NCBI RefSeq assembly: GCF_030400225.1
Contig: NZ_VJYB01000002.1
Span: 1-64,000 of the forward strand
Length of the DNA: 64,000 nt
Direction: 5' to 3'
DNA from: Lactobacillus sp. UCMA15818
GTDB lineage: Bacteria; Bacillota; Bacilli; Lactobacillales; Lactobacillaceae
Shown: piece by piece, positions 16,764 through 26,783 of the stretch
Layout: the number at the start of each line of letters is the position of its first letter
Position numbering within the stretch: position 1 is the stretch's first letter
Position numbers and translations under genes: made by a program
Notes under the pieces: generated by a model
Databases searched by the model: none
What the model saw: only the letters and a program-made list of their open reading frames with translations
What the model was told of the DNA's origin: nothing

Positions 16764-17930
16764 GTGGAACATAATTTAATTTCAAAAACTGTACTCGTAG
16801 TTGCATCACTTGTAGCAGTTGTTAGCTTAGGAACTAATGCTTCAGCTTCAGATACTGCAACACAGATTAATGATGTTAATCAAAAAATTTCTGATACACA
16901 GAAGTTAGTAAGCGAAAGCCAGACGAAGCTTTCAAAGTTACAAGATCAGCAATATTCGGATTCAGTTGAGATTGCTTCATTGACAAAAAATATTAATGCT
17001 AGAAGATCTCATTTAGCTGAACAAGCACGTTCGGCACAACAAAATGATACCGGGAGCCTAATTGAGTTCTTAACGGATTCAAAGAGTTTTAGTGATGCAA
17101 TTGATCGTGTTGCTACTGTTGCAACTATGGTTCAAGCAAATAGTCAAACTTTGCAAGAACAGAAGAGTGATCAGGAAAAAGTTGCGGCTGATAAAAAGCA
17201 AGTTGATGAATCTGTTACAGCTCAGAAAAAAGCCAGTGAGAAGTTGAGGAATGATATGGCTGATTTGGCAGTTCAAAAGATTCAATTAAAAGTTAAAAAG
17301 GCTAAAGAAGATGATGCAAAGAAACAGGCTGAAGAAGCTTTAGCAGCAGCGCAAAAGGCAGCAGCAGCAGTTAAGGCTGCTAAGAGCAGTGCAGAGGCAA
17401 ATAGTGCACTTGCGACTGCTACAAAGGCTGTAACAACAGCTTCTTCTGGAAGCAGTAGTACAACTACTTCAAACACTGCTGCAACCAGTTCTAATACTTC
17501 TAGCACTACTACAAATAATTCAGCAACTGTAACACAAACTGCCTATTCAACAACAGCAGCAAGTTCAAACGTAGATACGAGTTCAGTTGTTGCGGCTGCA
17601 TTGTCTTTGACAAAACTGAATATTCCTTATGTTTGGGGTGGAGGATCTCTTTCAGGAATGGATTGTTCAGGCTTGACAGCATATGTTTATTCTAAGTTTG
17701 GAGTATCGCTTCCACATAATACTGTTTCGCAAGAGGGATATGTTACATATGAAGCTGTTTCGCAAGCTCAACCGGGAGATTTATTATTCTGGGGTGGCAA
17801 AGGCAGTTCGTATCATGTAGCAATTTATATCGGAAATGGCCAGTATGTTCATGCACCAAGAACAGGTGAAACAGTAAAAGTTGGAACAATTTCAGGATAT
17901 ACGCCTTCGTTTGCAGGACGTTTAAAGTAG
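16764..17930 (+). CDS. Secreted NlpC/P60 peptidoglycan endopeptidase
   Basis: 388 residues. A signal peptide (about 1-28, cleavage near NASA-SD) is followed by a long coiled coil (about 30-200), an Ala/Lys segment, a Ser/Thr-rich linker (about 225-272) and a C-terminal NlpC/P60 domain. The catalytic residues are Cys301 in MDCSGL, His351 in YHVAIYIG and His363 in YVHAPRTG. The architecture matches p75/Usp45-like lactobacillal wall hydrolases that cut the D-Glu-diamino acid bond in stem peptides. The GTG at 16764 has AGAGGTG 7 nt upstream; the ATG at 16758 is too close to it. A WalR-type box upstream suggests control by WalRK. Confidence 0.92.
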   Translation: MEHNLISKTVLVVASLVAVVSLGTNASASDTATQINDVNQKISDTQKLVSESQTKLSKLQDQQYSDSVEIASLTKNINARRSHLAEQARSAQQNDTGSLIEFLTDSKSFSDAIDRVATVATMVQANSQTLQEQKSDQEKVAADKKQVDESVTAQKKASEKLRNDMADLAVQKIQLKVKKAKEDDAKKQAEEALAAAQKAAAAVKAAKSSAEANSALATATKAVTTASSGSSSTTTSNTAATSSNTSSTTTNNSATVTQTAYSTTAASSNVDTSSVVAAALSLTKLNIPYVWGGGSLSGMDCSGLTAYVYSKFGVSLPHNTVSQEGYVTYEAVSQAQPGDLLFWGGKGSSYHVAIYIGNGQYVHAPRTGETVKVGTISGYTPSFAGRLK

Positions 17931-17984
17931 TAGCATTTTAAATCAACTGACATTTGATTAGTGAAAAGAGTATCGTTAAGTTGG

Positions 17985-18110
17985 TAAATCTTAAGTTTTA
18001 GCATGAAGCTAGATGAAGAATTTTGACTTATGAAGCATGGTTATAAGGAAATAATAAGGAGACCGGGTTGAAAATTAACTTGGGCTCCTATTTCCTTTGA
18101 ATAAACTATT
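17985..18110. repeat. Intergenic palindromic repeat, copy D (degraded)
   Basis: The left arm remnant GAAGAATTTTGACTTATGAA and GCATGGTTATA leads to a hairpin at 18045-18097 whose outer arms are perfect (AAGGAAATA and TATTTCCTT). The inner core has drifted (GGAGACCGGGTTG ... GGGCTCC). It lies between the P60 gene and gpmA and would terminate the former. Confidence 0.65.
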
Positions 18111-18173
18111 CTAGATCAAAAAAATCTGATATGATAAAAGCATTAGGTAAAAGGATCAGAGGAGAGAGAAAAC

Positions 18174-18848
18174 ATGGTTAAATTAGTTTTGCTAAGACAT
18201 GGACAGAGTACTGCAAATCTGGCAAATGAATATACTGGCTGGTCGGATTCACCATTAACTCTAGAAGGAGAGCGTCAGGCGAAAAAGGCTGGAGTCCTCT
18301 TAAATACAGAAAAAATTATTTTTACTGAATTGCATACATCTGTACTGACACGTGCAATTAAAACCGCAAATATTGTGCTTGAGTGTATTAATCAAAATAG
18401 TATCCCAGTTGAAAAAACATGGCGCTTGAATGAAAGACATTATGGGGCTTTACGAGGGTTAAACAAACAATGGACAAGAGAAATTTATGGAGAAAAAGAG
18501 GTTGCATTGTGGCGGAGAAGTTTTACCACTGTACCTCCTAGGATGAGTGAGCCGGATGAAGACCGAAGATATTCGGCTTATCCCAAGACGATTCTACCAC
18601 TGGCAGAAAGTTTAAAGGATGCTTCTGATAGAATTATTCCATATTGGATAGATAGTATTGCACCCAAGTTAATTCATCAAAAAAATCAAATAATTGTTGC
18701 ACATGGAAGTACCTTAAGAGCATTAATTAAATATATTGAAGAAATCAGTGATTCAGCAATTGATGGTGTCGAAGTCGAAAATGCGGTTCCGATTATCTAT
18801 GAACTTGATAGTAGATTAAAGATTATTTCCAAAAGAGAATTAAGATAA
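18174..18848 (+). CDS. gpmA: 2,3-bisphosphoglycerate-dependent phosphoglycerate mutase family protein
   Basis: 224 residues. GpmA interconverts 3- and 2-phosphoglycerate in glycolysis through a phospho-histidine. The phosphorylated His9 is in LLRHGQS, Glu87 is in LNERHYGAL and the second His177 is in [10 protein letters not shown]. The substrate motif GLNKQW and the PPRM segment fit the GpmA branch rather than generic histidine phosphatases. It is slightly shorter than typical GpmA (about 228-230). SD AGGAGAGAG lies upstream. It is a single gene; whether it is the main glycolytic mutase or a paralogue cannot be told here. Confidence 0.85.
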   Translation: MVKLVLLRHGQSTANLANEYTGWSDSPLTLEGERQAKKAGVLLNTEKIIFTELHTSVLTRAIKTANIVLECINQNSIPVEKTWRLNERHYGALRGLNKQWTREIYGEKEVALWRRSFTTVPPRMSEPDEDRRYSAYPKTILPLAESLKDASDRIIPYWIDSIAPKLIHQKNQIIVAHGSTLRALIKYIEEISDSAIDGVEVENAVPIIYELDSRLKIISKRELR

Positions 18849-18894
18849 GTTCATTAATTTTTAGTTGGTTTGCTAGGTTATTCAAAAATAAGAA

Positions 18895-19080
18895 ATTGGA
18901 GACTTCTAAATGTAGGAAAGGGGGCGGCCAAATTTAACATTTGGCCACCCCCTTTGTCCTGTATAAACGTATTCCATAGGTCAAAATTCTCCGTCTAACT
19001 TTAAATTACTCATAGCAACCTTCTCGCTATGTTCGTAATCTCGAGTTAGTACTCAAATTTTCTCGACTTATGTCATACTC
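18895..19080. repeat. Intergenic palindromic repeat, copy E (most complete right arm)
   Basis: The core hairpin at 18914-18959 (AGGAAAGGGGGCGGCCAAA pairing with TTTGGCCACCCCCTTT) is followed by the right arm: ATAAACGTATTCCATAGGTC, CCGTCTAACTTTAAATTACT, CATAGCAA, then CGCTATGTTCGTAATCTCGA and GTTAGTACTCAAATTTTCTC. That last part is the inverse of the outer left arm of copy B, showing the whole element is a long palindrome. It occupies most of the 330-bp gap between convergent gpmA and pepC. Confidence 0.82.
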
Positions 19081-19179
19081 CTCTGCTACACTTAAGTACA
19101 TATTTTTAGAGATTAAAATATTTCGTTCATCTTCGAGTTTTAACGATGTATCGAAAACTCTTATACAGAAGATGATAAT

Positions 19180-20514
19180 TTATGCCAAAGCACCCATTGG
19201 ATCCCAAGGCGCAAGGACTTTTGGCTCTTCTTTGAGAACTTCTTGTAATTCTGCAGAGAGAAATTTCTTATTAACGACAATTTGATAGCAATATTCATTC
19301 ATCCAATCGTTACTCATAACGAAGAAACCGTCTGTACCAACTTTTTTACCCCATGAGTTTTCGACTTTCCATTTAGTTGGTTCATCATCAACCAAATCAA
19401 CACCAGTTAAAACCATAGCATGAGTCATGAGACTTTCGCCATAGTCCAATCTTTCAGCTTTGGAAATGCTTAAGTCAATATCAAAGAGTTCATCTTTATG
19501 GTATAGCGCAGTATCCATAATTCCCTTTTGACGGTCAGAAGACTGGCCGACATCGCAACCAAACCACACACTTTCACCGCTCTGAAGCTGCTTTACTGCA
19601 ACGTTGCGGAAGGTTGCCATATCAACGTTCAAGTGACGGACTGGGCGACCATCTACGACATTACCAAGCATTTCAACTGTGTACATGTGATTGTATGGTT
19701 TATCAGCAGTTGGACCGTTGATGATTGAAACATAATCGTCCAGGTTCCAACCAACATACTTGTTAAAGAAATCAATAGGTGTGATGTTGCGTTCAATATG
19801 ATAGTTTTTGTCTGAATCGCGATACTCAAAGTCAAAATGAGTAGGTGGTTCACCAAAGCTATAAGCTAACATCCGATATGCATCATCCAGCATCTTCTCT
19901 TTTGTATCTTCAAGCTCTTTCTCTGATATTCCATCGGCAACTAAGTTACGCAAAGTCACAGCATCCTTGCGTAATTTTAAGTCGAAAGTGTTATTGAATT
20001 CACGTGAAGCAGAAGAGTTGAATGTTTCAGGCATAGCTGATTGAGGAACTACACCATATTTTTCGATGATAGCGACAATCATATCCCACTGCCCACCATC
20101 TTGTTGAGGTGTTGTCATCAGGAAGGAAACTTTACGGTCTGATGTTGGTAAAGCAGCTGTGGTAATTACATTTTCATAGAAGTAATTGGCTTTTTCGAGT
20201 TTGTCCCAGAAAAATGTATAATTTTGTGAAAGTTCAAAATTCTTTGGTACATTGAATTTATTTTTCATATCATGGCGCATTGTATTCAATGCTGCAAACA
20301 TCCAACAACGACCTGATTGCTTTTGATTAGCAACATCACCAGTATCCAAGTCAATTGAGAAAACAGGAGTCATGCTGACTTCTGAACGATAATCGGCTGA
20401 AGTTGTATAAATTCCATTTTTTGTAACTGCGCGCTCAAGAACTTTGTGTTCTGACCGTCCTGCAAGAGAATTTTTAAATTTTGATAATTGTTGGTGCTTG
20501 ATAGCTTTGCTCAC
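19180..20514 (-). CDS. pepC: Aminopeptidase C (bleomycin hydrolase family)
   Basis: 444 residues, peptidase family C1B: a cytoplasmic hexameric cysteine aminopeptidase with broad specificity that degrades imported peptides. The active site is complete: Gln65 and Cys70 in QKQSGRCWMF, His365 in THAMVLTG and Asn386 in ENSWG. The C-terminal ending DPMGALA is the arm that reaches into the active site and enforces aminopeptidase action in this family. The GTG start has AAGGAGAG 9 nt upstream. It is transcribed alone, convergent with gpmA. Confidence 0.95.
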   Translation of the reverse strand: MSKAIKHQQLSKFKNSLAGRSEHKVLERAVTKNGIYTTSADYRSEVSMTPVFSIDLDTGDVANQKQSGRCWMFAALNTMRHDMKNKFNVPKNFELSQNYTFFWDKLEKANYFYENVITTAALPTSDRKVSFLMTTPQQDGGQWDMIVAIIEKYGVVPQSAMPETFNSSASREFNNTFDLKLRKDAVTLRNLVADGISEKELEDTKEKMLDDAYRMLAYSFGEPPTHFDFEYRDSDKNYHIERNITPIDFFNKYVGWNLDDYVSIINGPTADKPYNHMYTVEMLGNVVDGRPVRHLNVDMATFRNVAVKQLQSGESVWFGCDVGQSSDRQKGIMDTALYHKDELFDIDLSISKAERLDYGESLMTHAMVLTGVDLVDDEPTKWKVENSWGKKVGTDGFFVMSNDWMNEYCYQIVVNKKFLSAELQEVLKEEPKVLAPWDPMGALA

Positions 20515-20588
20515 TATTTGTCACTCTCCTTAAAAAGATATAAGAACATTATATGATAAAAGAAGTAACACGTAAACCTTGCTGGCAA

Positions 20589-21272
20589 TCAGCGCGCTTC
20601 TAGAACTTTAGGACCATCATCATAGCCAACGATAACAGTGTTAACGGTGTTTAGGAAGAGACCATGTTCAACGACACCAACTTGTGTTTTTAAATAAGCA
20701 GCAAGCTTCAGTGGATTCGTTATTTGTCCTAAATGTAAATCAATTATATAATTAGCAGAATCGGTTCGTAGTTTTGCACCGTCAGCAGCCAATCTGAAAG
20801 TCGGTTGAAATCCTTTAGAATCAAAACGTGTAAAAACTTTTTGACTGCCATAAGGAATGACTTCAACTGGAAGAGGAAATTTTCCCAATCTATTCACGAG
20901 TTTACTTTGATCCACAATCCAGATGTTTTTTTGCGAGTTAGTGGCCACGATTTTTTCGAATAAAAGTGCAGCACCGCCACCCTTGATTCCCTGAAAGTCG
21001 GTACTAACCTCATCGGCGCCATCAATCGTAAGATCAATGTGGTCAACTTCATCGACTGACTTTAGTGGGATTCCCAATGAAGTTGCCTGCTTGGCTGTTT
21101 CCTCAGAGGTGACCACCCCCGTGATCGATAGCTGTTCTTTTTGAATCTTTTTTGCAAGTTCACTTATCATATATTTAACTGTTGAACCGGTTCCCAAGCC
21201 AACAATCATATCATCAACGACCCAATCAACTGCCTTTTTTCCGACAAGAGCTTTTAACTCATCTTGATTCAC
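20589..21272 (-). CDS. rpiA: Ribose-5-phosphate isomerase A
   Basis: 227 residues. It interconverts ribose-5-phosphate and ribulose-5-phosphate in the pentose phosphate pathway. Recognised motifs are [12 protein letters not shown] near the N-terminus, DGADEV (about 80-86, catalytic Asp residues), [11 protein letters not shown] (about 91-101) and VEHGLFLN. The GTG at 21272 lies 6 nt after GAGGTG; the in-frame GTG nine bases upstream is part of that site and is rejected. The stop of the small acetyltransferase gene is 13 nt upstream, indicating an operon. Confidence 0.93.
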   Translation of the reverse strand: MNQDELKALVGKKAVDWVVDDMIVGLGTGSTVKYMISELAKKIQKEQLSITGVVTSEETAKQATSLGIPLKSVDEVDHIDLTIDGADEVSTDFQGIKGGGAALLFEKIVATNSQKNIWIVDQSKLVNRLGKFPLPVEVIPYGSQKVFTRFDSKGFQPTFRLAADGAKLRTDSANYIIDLHLGQITNPLKLAAYLKTQVGVVEHGLFLNTVNTVIVGYDDGPKVLEAR

Positions 21273-21285
21273 GATATTCACCTCA

Positions 21286-21579
21286 TTAATTATTTTCTTC
21301 TTTGAGTAGATATTGATACTCAGAATGTTTCTCGAAAAACTTCTTTGTATAGGGGCATAACGGGATAATTTTCTTGGACTTGTCAGCGACTTTTGCGAGA
21401 AAATCCTTTGTAATTTTTCCAGCTAACCCTGTTCCACGTGCACTCTCATCTACCCAGGTGTGTTCAACCAAGTATGTTTGGGAGTTATCAAGCAATGAAA
21501 AGCCAATATGTGCGATAGGTTTTTCATCAGCTTCCGAACGATAATAATCAAAGGAATTTTCTGTGAATTTAGTAATCAT
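21286..21579 (-). CDS. Small GNAT-type N-acetyltransferase (YjdJ/NATD1-like)
   Basis: 97 residues, the minimal GNAT fold of the YjdJ/COG2388 group. The acetyl-CoA-binding region is visible in [19 protein letters not shown], and the C-terminal motif [15 protein letters not shown] is typical of the group. Substrates are not known for bacterial members. The start is the ATG after AGAGGTG (6-nt spacing). It is followed by rpiA 13 nt downstream and is divergent from dut. Confidence 0.85.
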   Translation of the reverse strand: MITKFTENSFDYYRSEADEKPIAHIGFSLLDNSQTYLVEHTWVDESARGTGLAGKITKDFLAKVADKSKKIIPLCPYTKKFFEKHSEYQYLLKEENN

Positions 21580-21684
21580 ATAAAACACCTCTTTTTTTGT
21601 TTAATTATAGCATATGAGAAGGTACTGTATCTGTTTATTAAATAATGATAGAATAGTAGAATAAATTATGGAAAGAGTGATATT

Positions 21685-22221
21685 TTGAGAAGAGGATTTG
21701 AGGTAGTAAAACGATTTAACGAAGAAGAAATTACATTGCCAACGCGTGCTACAAAAAATGCAGCAGGCTATGATTTTTATGCGGCGCAGGACTTTGTGCT
21801 GCCATCAATCTGGAAGCTTAATTTTCTAAAAATTTTATGGAGTATCAAAAAAAAGCAAGCGATTACGAACATTGATTATGAAAAAGCAAACAAGATCCTT
21901 AAGCCCTTTTTAGTTCCCACAGGAGTCAAAGCATACATGGGAACAGAAGAATTTTTGATGCTTGCAAATCGCTCTAGTAACCCACTGAAAAGAAATTTGG
22001 TTTTGCCGAACGGAGTGGGAATTGTGGATGCTGATTATTATGGCAATGCTGATAATGATGGAGAGATATTCTTTCAGCTCATGAATTTTGGTATCAGGGA
22101 TGTGACAATCAAGAAAAATGAGCGAATTGGGCAGGGAATCTTCATTCCGTTTCTAACGGTTGATAGCGAAGAAGAACCATTGAAGAAGCGAACGGGCGGT
22201 TTTGGATCATCAGGTAAGTAA
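21685..22221 (+). CDS. dut: dUTP diphosphatase-like protein (trimeric dUTPase family)
   Basis: 178 residues; would hydrolyse dUTP to dUMP and PPi. The five dUTPase motifs are present in order: AGYDFYA, ANRSSNP, NGVGIVDADYYG, ERIGQGIF and GGFGSSG. It is about 30 residues longer than standard dUTPases because of an insertion between motif I and the VPTGVKAYM strand (rich in Lys, Ile and Trp). TTG start with a weak AAAGAGTG site. It lies upstream of radA in the same direction, separated by 83 nt. Confidence 0.85.
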   Translation: MRRGFEVVKRFNEEEITLPTRATKNAAGYDFYAAQDFVLPSIWKLNFLKILWSIKKKQAITNIDYEKANKILKPFLVPTGVKAYMGTEEFLMLANRSSNPLKRNLVLPNGVGIVDADYYGNADNDGEIFFQLMNFGIRDVTIKKNERIGQGIFIPFLTVDSEEEPLKKRTGGFGSSGK

Positions 22222-22304
22222 AAAACCGTAAAGAATCAGGGAATGATGCTTAAAAAAAGTCAAACATGATATGATGAGTTGAGTAAGTGAAAGAAGGCTA
22301 GCAA

Positions 22305-23675
22305 GTGGTCAAGATTAAAACGCAGTATGTGTGTCAAGACTGTGGATATTCTTCACCTCGATATTTGGGACGTTGCCCAAATTGTGGTGCTTGGAATACA
22401 TTGGTTGAAGAGGTTGAACAGTCTAATAAAGCCAATAAAAAAGCAAGAGTTAGTTTTAGCGGTAACAGCCCCAGACCACAATTAATTGATGAAGTGGACG
22501 TCCAAGATAATCCGCGAACAACGACTGCATCAGTCGAACTTGATCGTGTCTTAGGTGGTGGAATCGTACCAGGTTCTCTTATTCTAATAGGTGGAGATCC
22601 TGGAATTGGGAAATCCACGCTGCTGCTTCAACTTTCGGGGCAATTAGCAAAGCAAGAGTTAACGGTTTTGTATGTGTCTGGCGAAGAAAGTGCAATGCAG
22701 ATTAAGTTACGGGCACAGCGTCTGGGAATAAAAGGGCAGAAGTTTTATTTATACCCAGAGACCGATATGACAAGTATTCATCAATACATTGACAAGTTAA
22801 AACCTGATTTTGTAGTCATTGATTCGGTTCAAACCATGCAGGAACCTGAAATGGCTTCCGCGGTCGGGAGTGTTGCACAGATTCGGGAGGTTACAGCTGA
22901 GTTAATGCAAATTGCAAAGACTAACGGAATAACCATCTTCATAGTTGGGCATGTCACAAAGGGTGGGGCAATCGCTGGACCCAAAATATTGGAACATATG
23001 GTTGATACGGTTCTGTATTTTGAAGGAGATTTACACCATGCATATCGAATTTTGAGGGCTGTAAAAAATCGATTTGGCTCAACAAATGAAATCGGAATTT
23101 TTGAAATGAAAGAAGGAGGGCTATATGAAGTTGCCAACCCTTCTGAAATCTTCTTAGAAGAACGACTCAGCGGGGCAACGGGGTCCGCCATCGTTGTTTC
23201 TTTAGAGGGTACTAGACCTATTTTAGTTGAAATTCAGGCACTTGTTACACCAACGGCATTTGGAAATGCCAAGCGAACAACGACGGGGCTAGATCATAAC
23301 CGAATCTCGCTGATTATGGCTGTTCTTGAGAAGCGTGCAGGCCTTTTGCTACAGAATCAAGATGCATATCTAAAGGCAGCTGGTGGTGTGAAGTTGGATG
23401 AACCTGCGATTGATTTGGCGATCGCAGTTAGCATTGTTTCAAGTTATCGAGATGCCCAGTCACAAGCAACCGATTGTTTCATTGGGGAACTTGGGTTAAC
23501 CGGTGAAATCAGAAGAGTTAATCGGATTGAACAAAGGGTTGCTGAAGCTGCAAAGCTTGGTTTCAAAAGGGTAATTTTACCTAAGAATAATTTGGTTGGA
23601 TGGACTCCCCCGAAAGATATAAAGGTTGTTGGTGTTTCGACTTTAGGCGAAGCGTTGAAGGTGACCTTTAACTAA
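22305..23675 (+). CDS. radA: DNA repair protein RadA (Sms)
   Basis: 456 residues. A RecA-like ATPase/helicase that helps process recombination intermediates and is needed for efficient transformation in some Firmicutes. The N-terminal zinc finger uses Cys10/13/24/27, Walker A GDPGIGKS is at 97-104, the RadA-specific KNRFG motif at 254-258, and a Lon-like C-terminal domain follows from about 285. GTG start with AGAAGG 7 nt before it. It begins the block radA-yacL-gltX that has the same order in Bacillus. Confidence 0.96.
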   Translation: MVKIKTQYVCQDCGYSSPRYLGRCPNCGAWNTLVEEVEQSNKANKKARVSFSGNSPRPQLIDEVDVQDNPRTTTASVELDRVLGGGIVPGSLILIGGDPGIGKSTLLLQLSGQLAKQELTVLYVSGEESAMQIKLRAQRLGIKGQKFYLYPETDMTSIHQYIDKLKPDFVVIDSVQTMQEPEMASAVGSVAQIREVTAELMQIAKTNGITIFIVGHVTKGGAIAGPKILEHMVDTVLYFEGDLHHAYRILRAVKNRFGSTNEIGIFEMKEGGLYEVANPSEIFLEERLSGATGSAIVVSLEGTRPILVEIQALVTPTAFGNAKRTTTGLDHNRISLIMAVLEKRAGLLLQNQDAYLKAAGGVKLDEPAIDLAIAVSIVSSYRDAQSQATDCFIGELGLTGEIRRVNRIEQRVAEAAKLGFKRVILPKNNLVGWTPPKDIKVVGVSTLGEALKVTFN

Positions 23676-23696
23676 TAATTTAGGAAGGAGAAAGAA

Positions 23697-24824
23697 ATGA
23701 GAAAAATAATGATAAAAGTTGTGCTCGCTGTCTTAGGAATTGGTGCAGGATACACCTTCATGCCTCCGGTTTGGTTATTGATAGGTCTTTCAAATCATAT
23801 CTGGTTTAATAATTTTGCTGTAAATATTTTAATTGGATTAGCAGTAATGCACATTGTTTCAATATTTGTGACTGAGCCGCTGGAGAGATTAATAAAGAGA
23901 CTAGAAAACAACTTGGCACAACAAAATCCGTATGTAATAATTTCAACTAGTCTTTCGGTCGTTGTAGGCCTGATGATAGCTGCCTTGATATCAACTTTGG
24001 TTTCGCATTCACAAGTGTTTTTATTAAACACTGTGATTCCGATAGTTTTAATGGTTATTTTCGGTTATTTGGGATATTTTGTAGGAAGAAATCATCTAGA
24101 TTTTTTTAAAAAACTTATGAGTAGTAGAAGACAGCGTACAGAAAAAAAAGTAGAGGATCTCGATAATGCTAGCGTTTTGGAGAGAAAAACTGGTGATAAC
24201 TTTCACCGTTTAAAACTCTTAGATACAAATATCTTGATTGATGGTCGAATTTATGATTTGGTCAATACAGGTTTTATTGAAGGAACATTGATTGTACCAA
24301 ATTTTGTATTATACGAACTCCAGTATATCGCTGATTCTGCAGATAGCATTAAGAGAGTTCGGGGGCGACGTGGCCTTGACATTCTTAATAAGCTGCGCGC
24401 TGATAAAAAAGTTCCCGTTGAAATGTATGAGGGCGACTTTGATGACATTCAAGAGGTCGACAGCAAGTTAATTAAACTGGCCAAACTTCTGGATGCCGTG
24501 GTTGTTACAAATGATTATAATTTAAATAAGGTCAGTGAGTTTCAAAATGTTGAAGTGTTGAATGTTAATGCTTTGGCGAAAGCATTAAAACCCAGAGTGG
24601 TACCAGGAGAAAAAATGACGGTTACTGTAATCAAGAATGGTACGGAAAGGCAGCAAGGGGTTGCATACTTAGATGATGGAACAATGATTGTCGTTGAAGA
24701 CGGGCGGTATTATTTGAACAACCCGATTGAAGTGGTAGTGACAAGTGCATTACAAACAGATGCTGGGAGAATGATCTTTGCTAAGCCAGTGCATTCAACT
24801 AGAGGAATCAAAGAAAAAAATTAA
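23697..24824 (+). CDS. yacL: PIN/TRAM-domain membrane protein (YacL-like)
   Basis: 375 residues. Four N-terminal membrane helices (about 5-25, 35-60, 80-103 and 107-130) precede a PIN nuclease domain with the acidic residue Asp176 in LLDTNILIDGR, and a C-terminal TRAM-type domain (about 300-365) suggests RNA binding. YacL-type proteins are conserved membrane-anchored putative RNases of uncertain role. The gene is 21 nt after radA, SD AGGAG. The conserved radA-yacL-gltX order supports the call. Confidence 0.9.
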   Translation: MRKIMIKVVLAVLGIGAGYTFMPPVWLLIGLSNHIWFNNFAVNILIGLAVMHIVSIFVTEPLERLIKRLENNLAQQNPYVIISTSLSVVVGLMIAALISTLVSHSQVFLLNTVIPIVLMVIFGYLGYFVGRNHLDFFKKLMSSRRQRTEKKVEDLDNASVLERKTGDNFHRLKLLDTNILIDGRIYDLVNTGFIEGTLIVPNFVLYELQYIADSADSIKRVRGRRGLDILNKLRADKKVPVEMYEGDFDDIQEVDSKLIKLAKLLDAVVVTNDYNLNKVSEFQNVEVLNVNALAKALKPRVVPGEKMTVTVIKNGTERQQGVAYLDDGTMIVVEDGRYYLNNPIEVVVTSALQTDAGRMIFAKPVHSTRGIKEKN

Positions 24825-24952
24825 AATAAGAAACTTTTATTTGGTTGGTTTATTTTTCTGTATATTCATTGTAAAATTATTATTGTATCGATTGTTTTGA
24901 CTATGGATATTAGTCTGATTAATCAATTCAGAAAAAGAAAGAGGCGCTATAA

Positions 24953-26437
24953 TTGGTAGATAAGAAGATTCGTGTGCGTTATGCTCCAAGTCCAACGGGG
25001 CATCTGCATATAGGGAATGCACGAACTGCATTGTTTAATTATTTATTTGCAAGACATAATAACGGAACAATGGTTATTAGAATTGAAGATACTGATTCTA
25101 AGAGAAATATTGCAGATGGTGAAAGAAGTCAGTTAGAGAATTTGACATGGTTGGGAATTGATTGGGATGAAGGCCCTGATAAACCAGGAGACTTTGGCCC
25201 ATATAGACAATCTGAAAGACAAGCAATTTATTTACCTTTGATTAAGCAATTATTAGATAATGGACTTGCATATGAGTCTTATATGACTGAAGACGAGTTG
25301 AATGCACAACGTGAAGAACAAAAGGCAAATGGAGAAGCTCCAAGATATATTTATGAATATGCAGGAATGTCTGACGAAGAGATCTCTAAAAAGCAAGCAG
25401 AAGCGCAAGCAGCTGGATTAAAACCGGTTGTTAGAATTAGGGTTCCAGAAAATAAGACTTATGAATTTGATGACATGGTTAAGGGTCAAATTAGTTTTGA
25501 TTCGAATACAATTGGTGGGGATTTTGTTATTCAAAAACGTGATGGGATACCTACATATAACTTTGCAGTTGTTGTAGATGACCATATGATGGAGATTACA
25601 CATGTGTTGCGTGGTGATGATCATATTGCGAATACACCAAAGCAATTAGTTGTGTATGAAGCGTTTGGCTGGGAAGCACCGATATTCGGTCATATGACAT
25701 TGATTATTAATACTGAAACCGGTAAAAAATTGAGCAAGCGTGATGAAAGCGTACTTCAATTTATTGAACAATATCGTGCATTGGGATATTTGCCGGATGC
25801 GATGTTCAACTTCATTACATTATTGGGATGGTCTCCAGTGGGTGAAAAAGAAATTTTTAACCGTAAAGAACTGATTAGTATGTTTGATCCTAAGCGTTTG
25901 AGCCGCTCACCAGCATCCTTTGATGGTAAGAAACTTGAATGGATTAACAATCAGTACGTTAAAAATGCTAAAGAAGACGGAGTTGTTGATTCTGCACTTA
26001 GGCAGTTGATTCGAGCAGGCAAAGTTGAGGAAAATCCTGATCCTAAAACAATTGAATGGGCTCGCAAGTTAATTAGCTTATTTAAGCAACAAATGTCTTA
26101 TACGGGTGAAATTGTAAAATTATCAGAAATTTTCTTTGACGAGCCACCGAAGTTAGATGAAGCTGCATTGAAAGAGTTAAGTGATGAAAGTGCAAAAACG
26201 GTGTTGAATGAATTTGCGAAAAAAGTGGCAAAGTTGCCAATTTTTGATGCTACTGAGATTCAAAATACGATTTATGCAATTCAAAAAGAAACTGGAATTA
26301 GGGGCAGAAAGCTTTACATGCCAATTAGAATTGCAACCACACGTGAAATGCATGGACCAGAGCTGGCAGCTTCAGTTGAGCTGTTAGGCAAAGAAAAGGC
26401 TTTAAAGCATCTTGAAAAGACACTGGCTGAGATGTAG
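24953..26437 (+). CDS. gltX: Glutamyl-tRNA synthetase
   Basis: 494 residues, class I synthetase. In Firmicutes it is usually non-discriminating, charging both tRNA-Glu and tRNA-Gln (the latter amidated by GatCAB). The HIGH-type motif HLHIG is at residues 17-21 and the KMSKS-type motif KLSKRDE is near 255. TTG start with AGAGG 8 nt upstream. It is followed by repeat copy F and then cysS. No T-box leader is visible upstream. Confidence 0.96.
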   Translation: MVDKKIRVRYAPSPTGHLHIGNARTALFNYLFARHNNGTMVIRIEDTDSKRNIADGERSQLENLTWLGIDWDEGPDKPGDFGPYRQSERQAIYLPLIKQLLDNGLAYESYMTEDELNAQREEQKANGEAPRYIYEYAGMSDEEISKKQAEAQAAGLKPVVRIRVPENKTYEFDDMVKGQISFDSNTIGGDFVIQKRDGIPTYNFAVVVDDHMMEITHVLRGDDHIANTPKQLVVYEAFGWEAPIFGHMTLIINTETGKKLSKRDESVLQFIEQYRALGYLPDAMFNFITLLGWSPVGEKEIFNRKELISMFDPKRLSRSPASFDGKKLEWINNQYVKNAKEDGVVDSALRQLIRAGKVEENPDPKTIEWARKLISLFKQQMSYTGEIVKLSEIFFDEPPKLDEAALKELSDESAKTVLNEFAKKVAKLPIFDATEIQNTIYAIQKETGIRGRKLYMPIRIATTREMHGPELAASVELLGKEKALKHLEKTLAEM

Positions 26438-26783
26438 TCCAGCTCAATTGCCATGTCTTTTATGAAGCAAGCTAACTTTAGATACGTTTATTTGTAATTT
26501 AGTATGAGGGGCTGGGTCAAAAGTTAAATTTTGATCTAGCCTCTTCCTACATGTCTAGTCAATTTTTTAATTTTAGGAAAAGATGCTCCAGAGAACGAAA
26601 TCTTCTGGTTACTTTGAAAGACCTATCGCAAAGAATGTACTGTACTTTCAATTTGATAGTGAAACCTGAATGTTATATTTTTTACCACAGTCATTTTTTT
26701 GTAGATTGCAAGAGATTTGAGGAGTTTATACCACTTTATTGAATAATCGTCTATAATTAAGTATAAAAAAGGAGAAGCAGTGA
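26438..26783. other. 346-bp gap between gltX and cysS
   Basis: The first part is repeat copy F. From about 26550 to 26740 the sequence is AT-rich and I recognise no gene, RNA or T-box (no AGGGTGG-type antiterminator motif). A TATAAT at 26752-26757 is a likely -10 box for cysS, without a clear -35. Confidence 0.55.
26445..26550 (+). repeat. Intergenic palindromic repeat, copy F
   Basis: The core hairpin at about 26506-26544 (GAGGGGCTGGGTCAAAAG pairing with ATTTTGATCTAGCCTCTT) is followed by a short T/C-rich tail. Flanks are diverged but keep TTTTATGAAGCA and GATACGTTTAT fragments of the left arm. It terminates gltX. Confidence 0.7.

Noticed and set aside
19070-19285. 71-residue plus-strand open frame between gpmA and pepC
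   Set aside because: It spans repeat copy E and the antisense of the pepC 3' end; no ribosome site.
26551-26742. 63-residue open frame in the gltX-cysS gap
   Set aside because: No ribosome site, no recognisable features, and it follows directly on repeat copy F.
26544-26783. T-box leader before cysS
   Set aside because: The gap is long enough, but there is no AGGGTGG-type antiterminator sequence and no terminator with a T tract before cysS.
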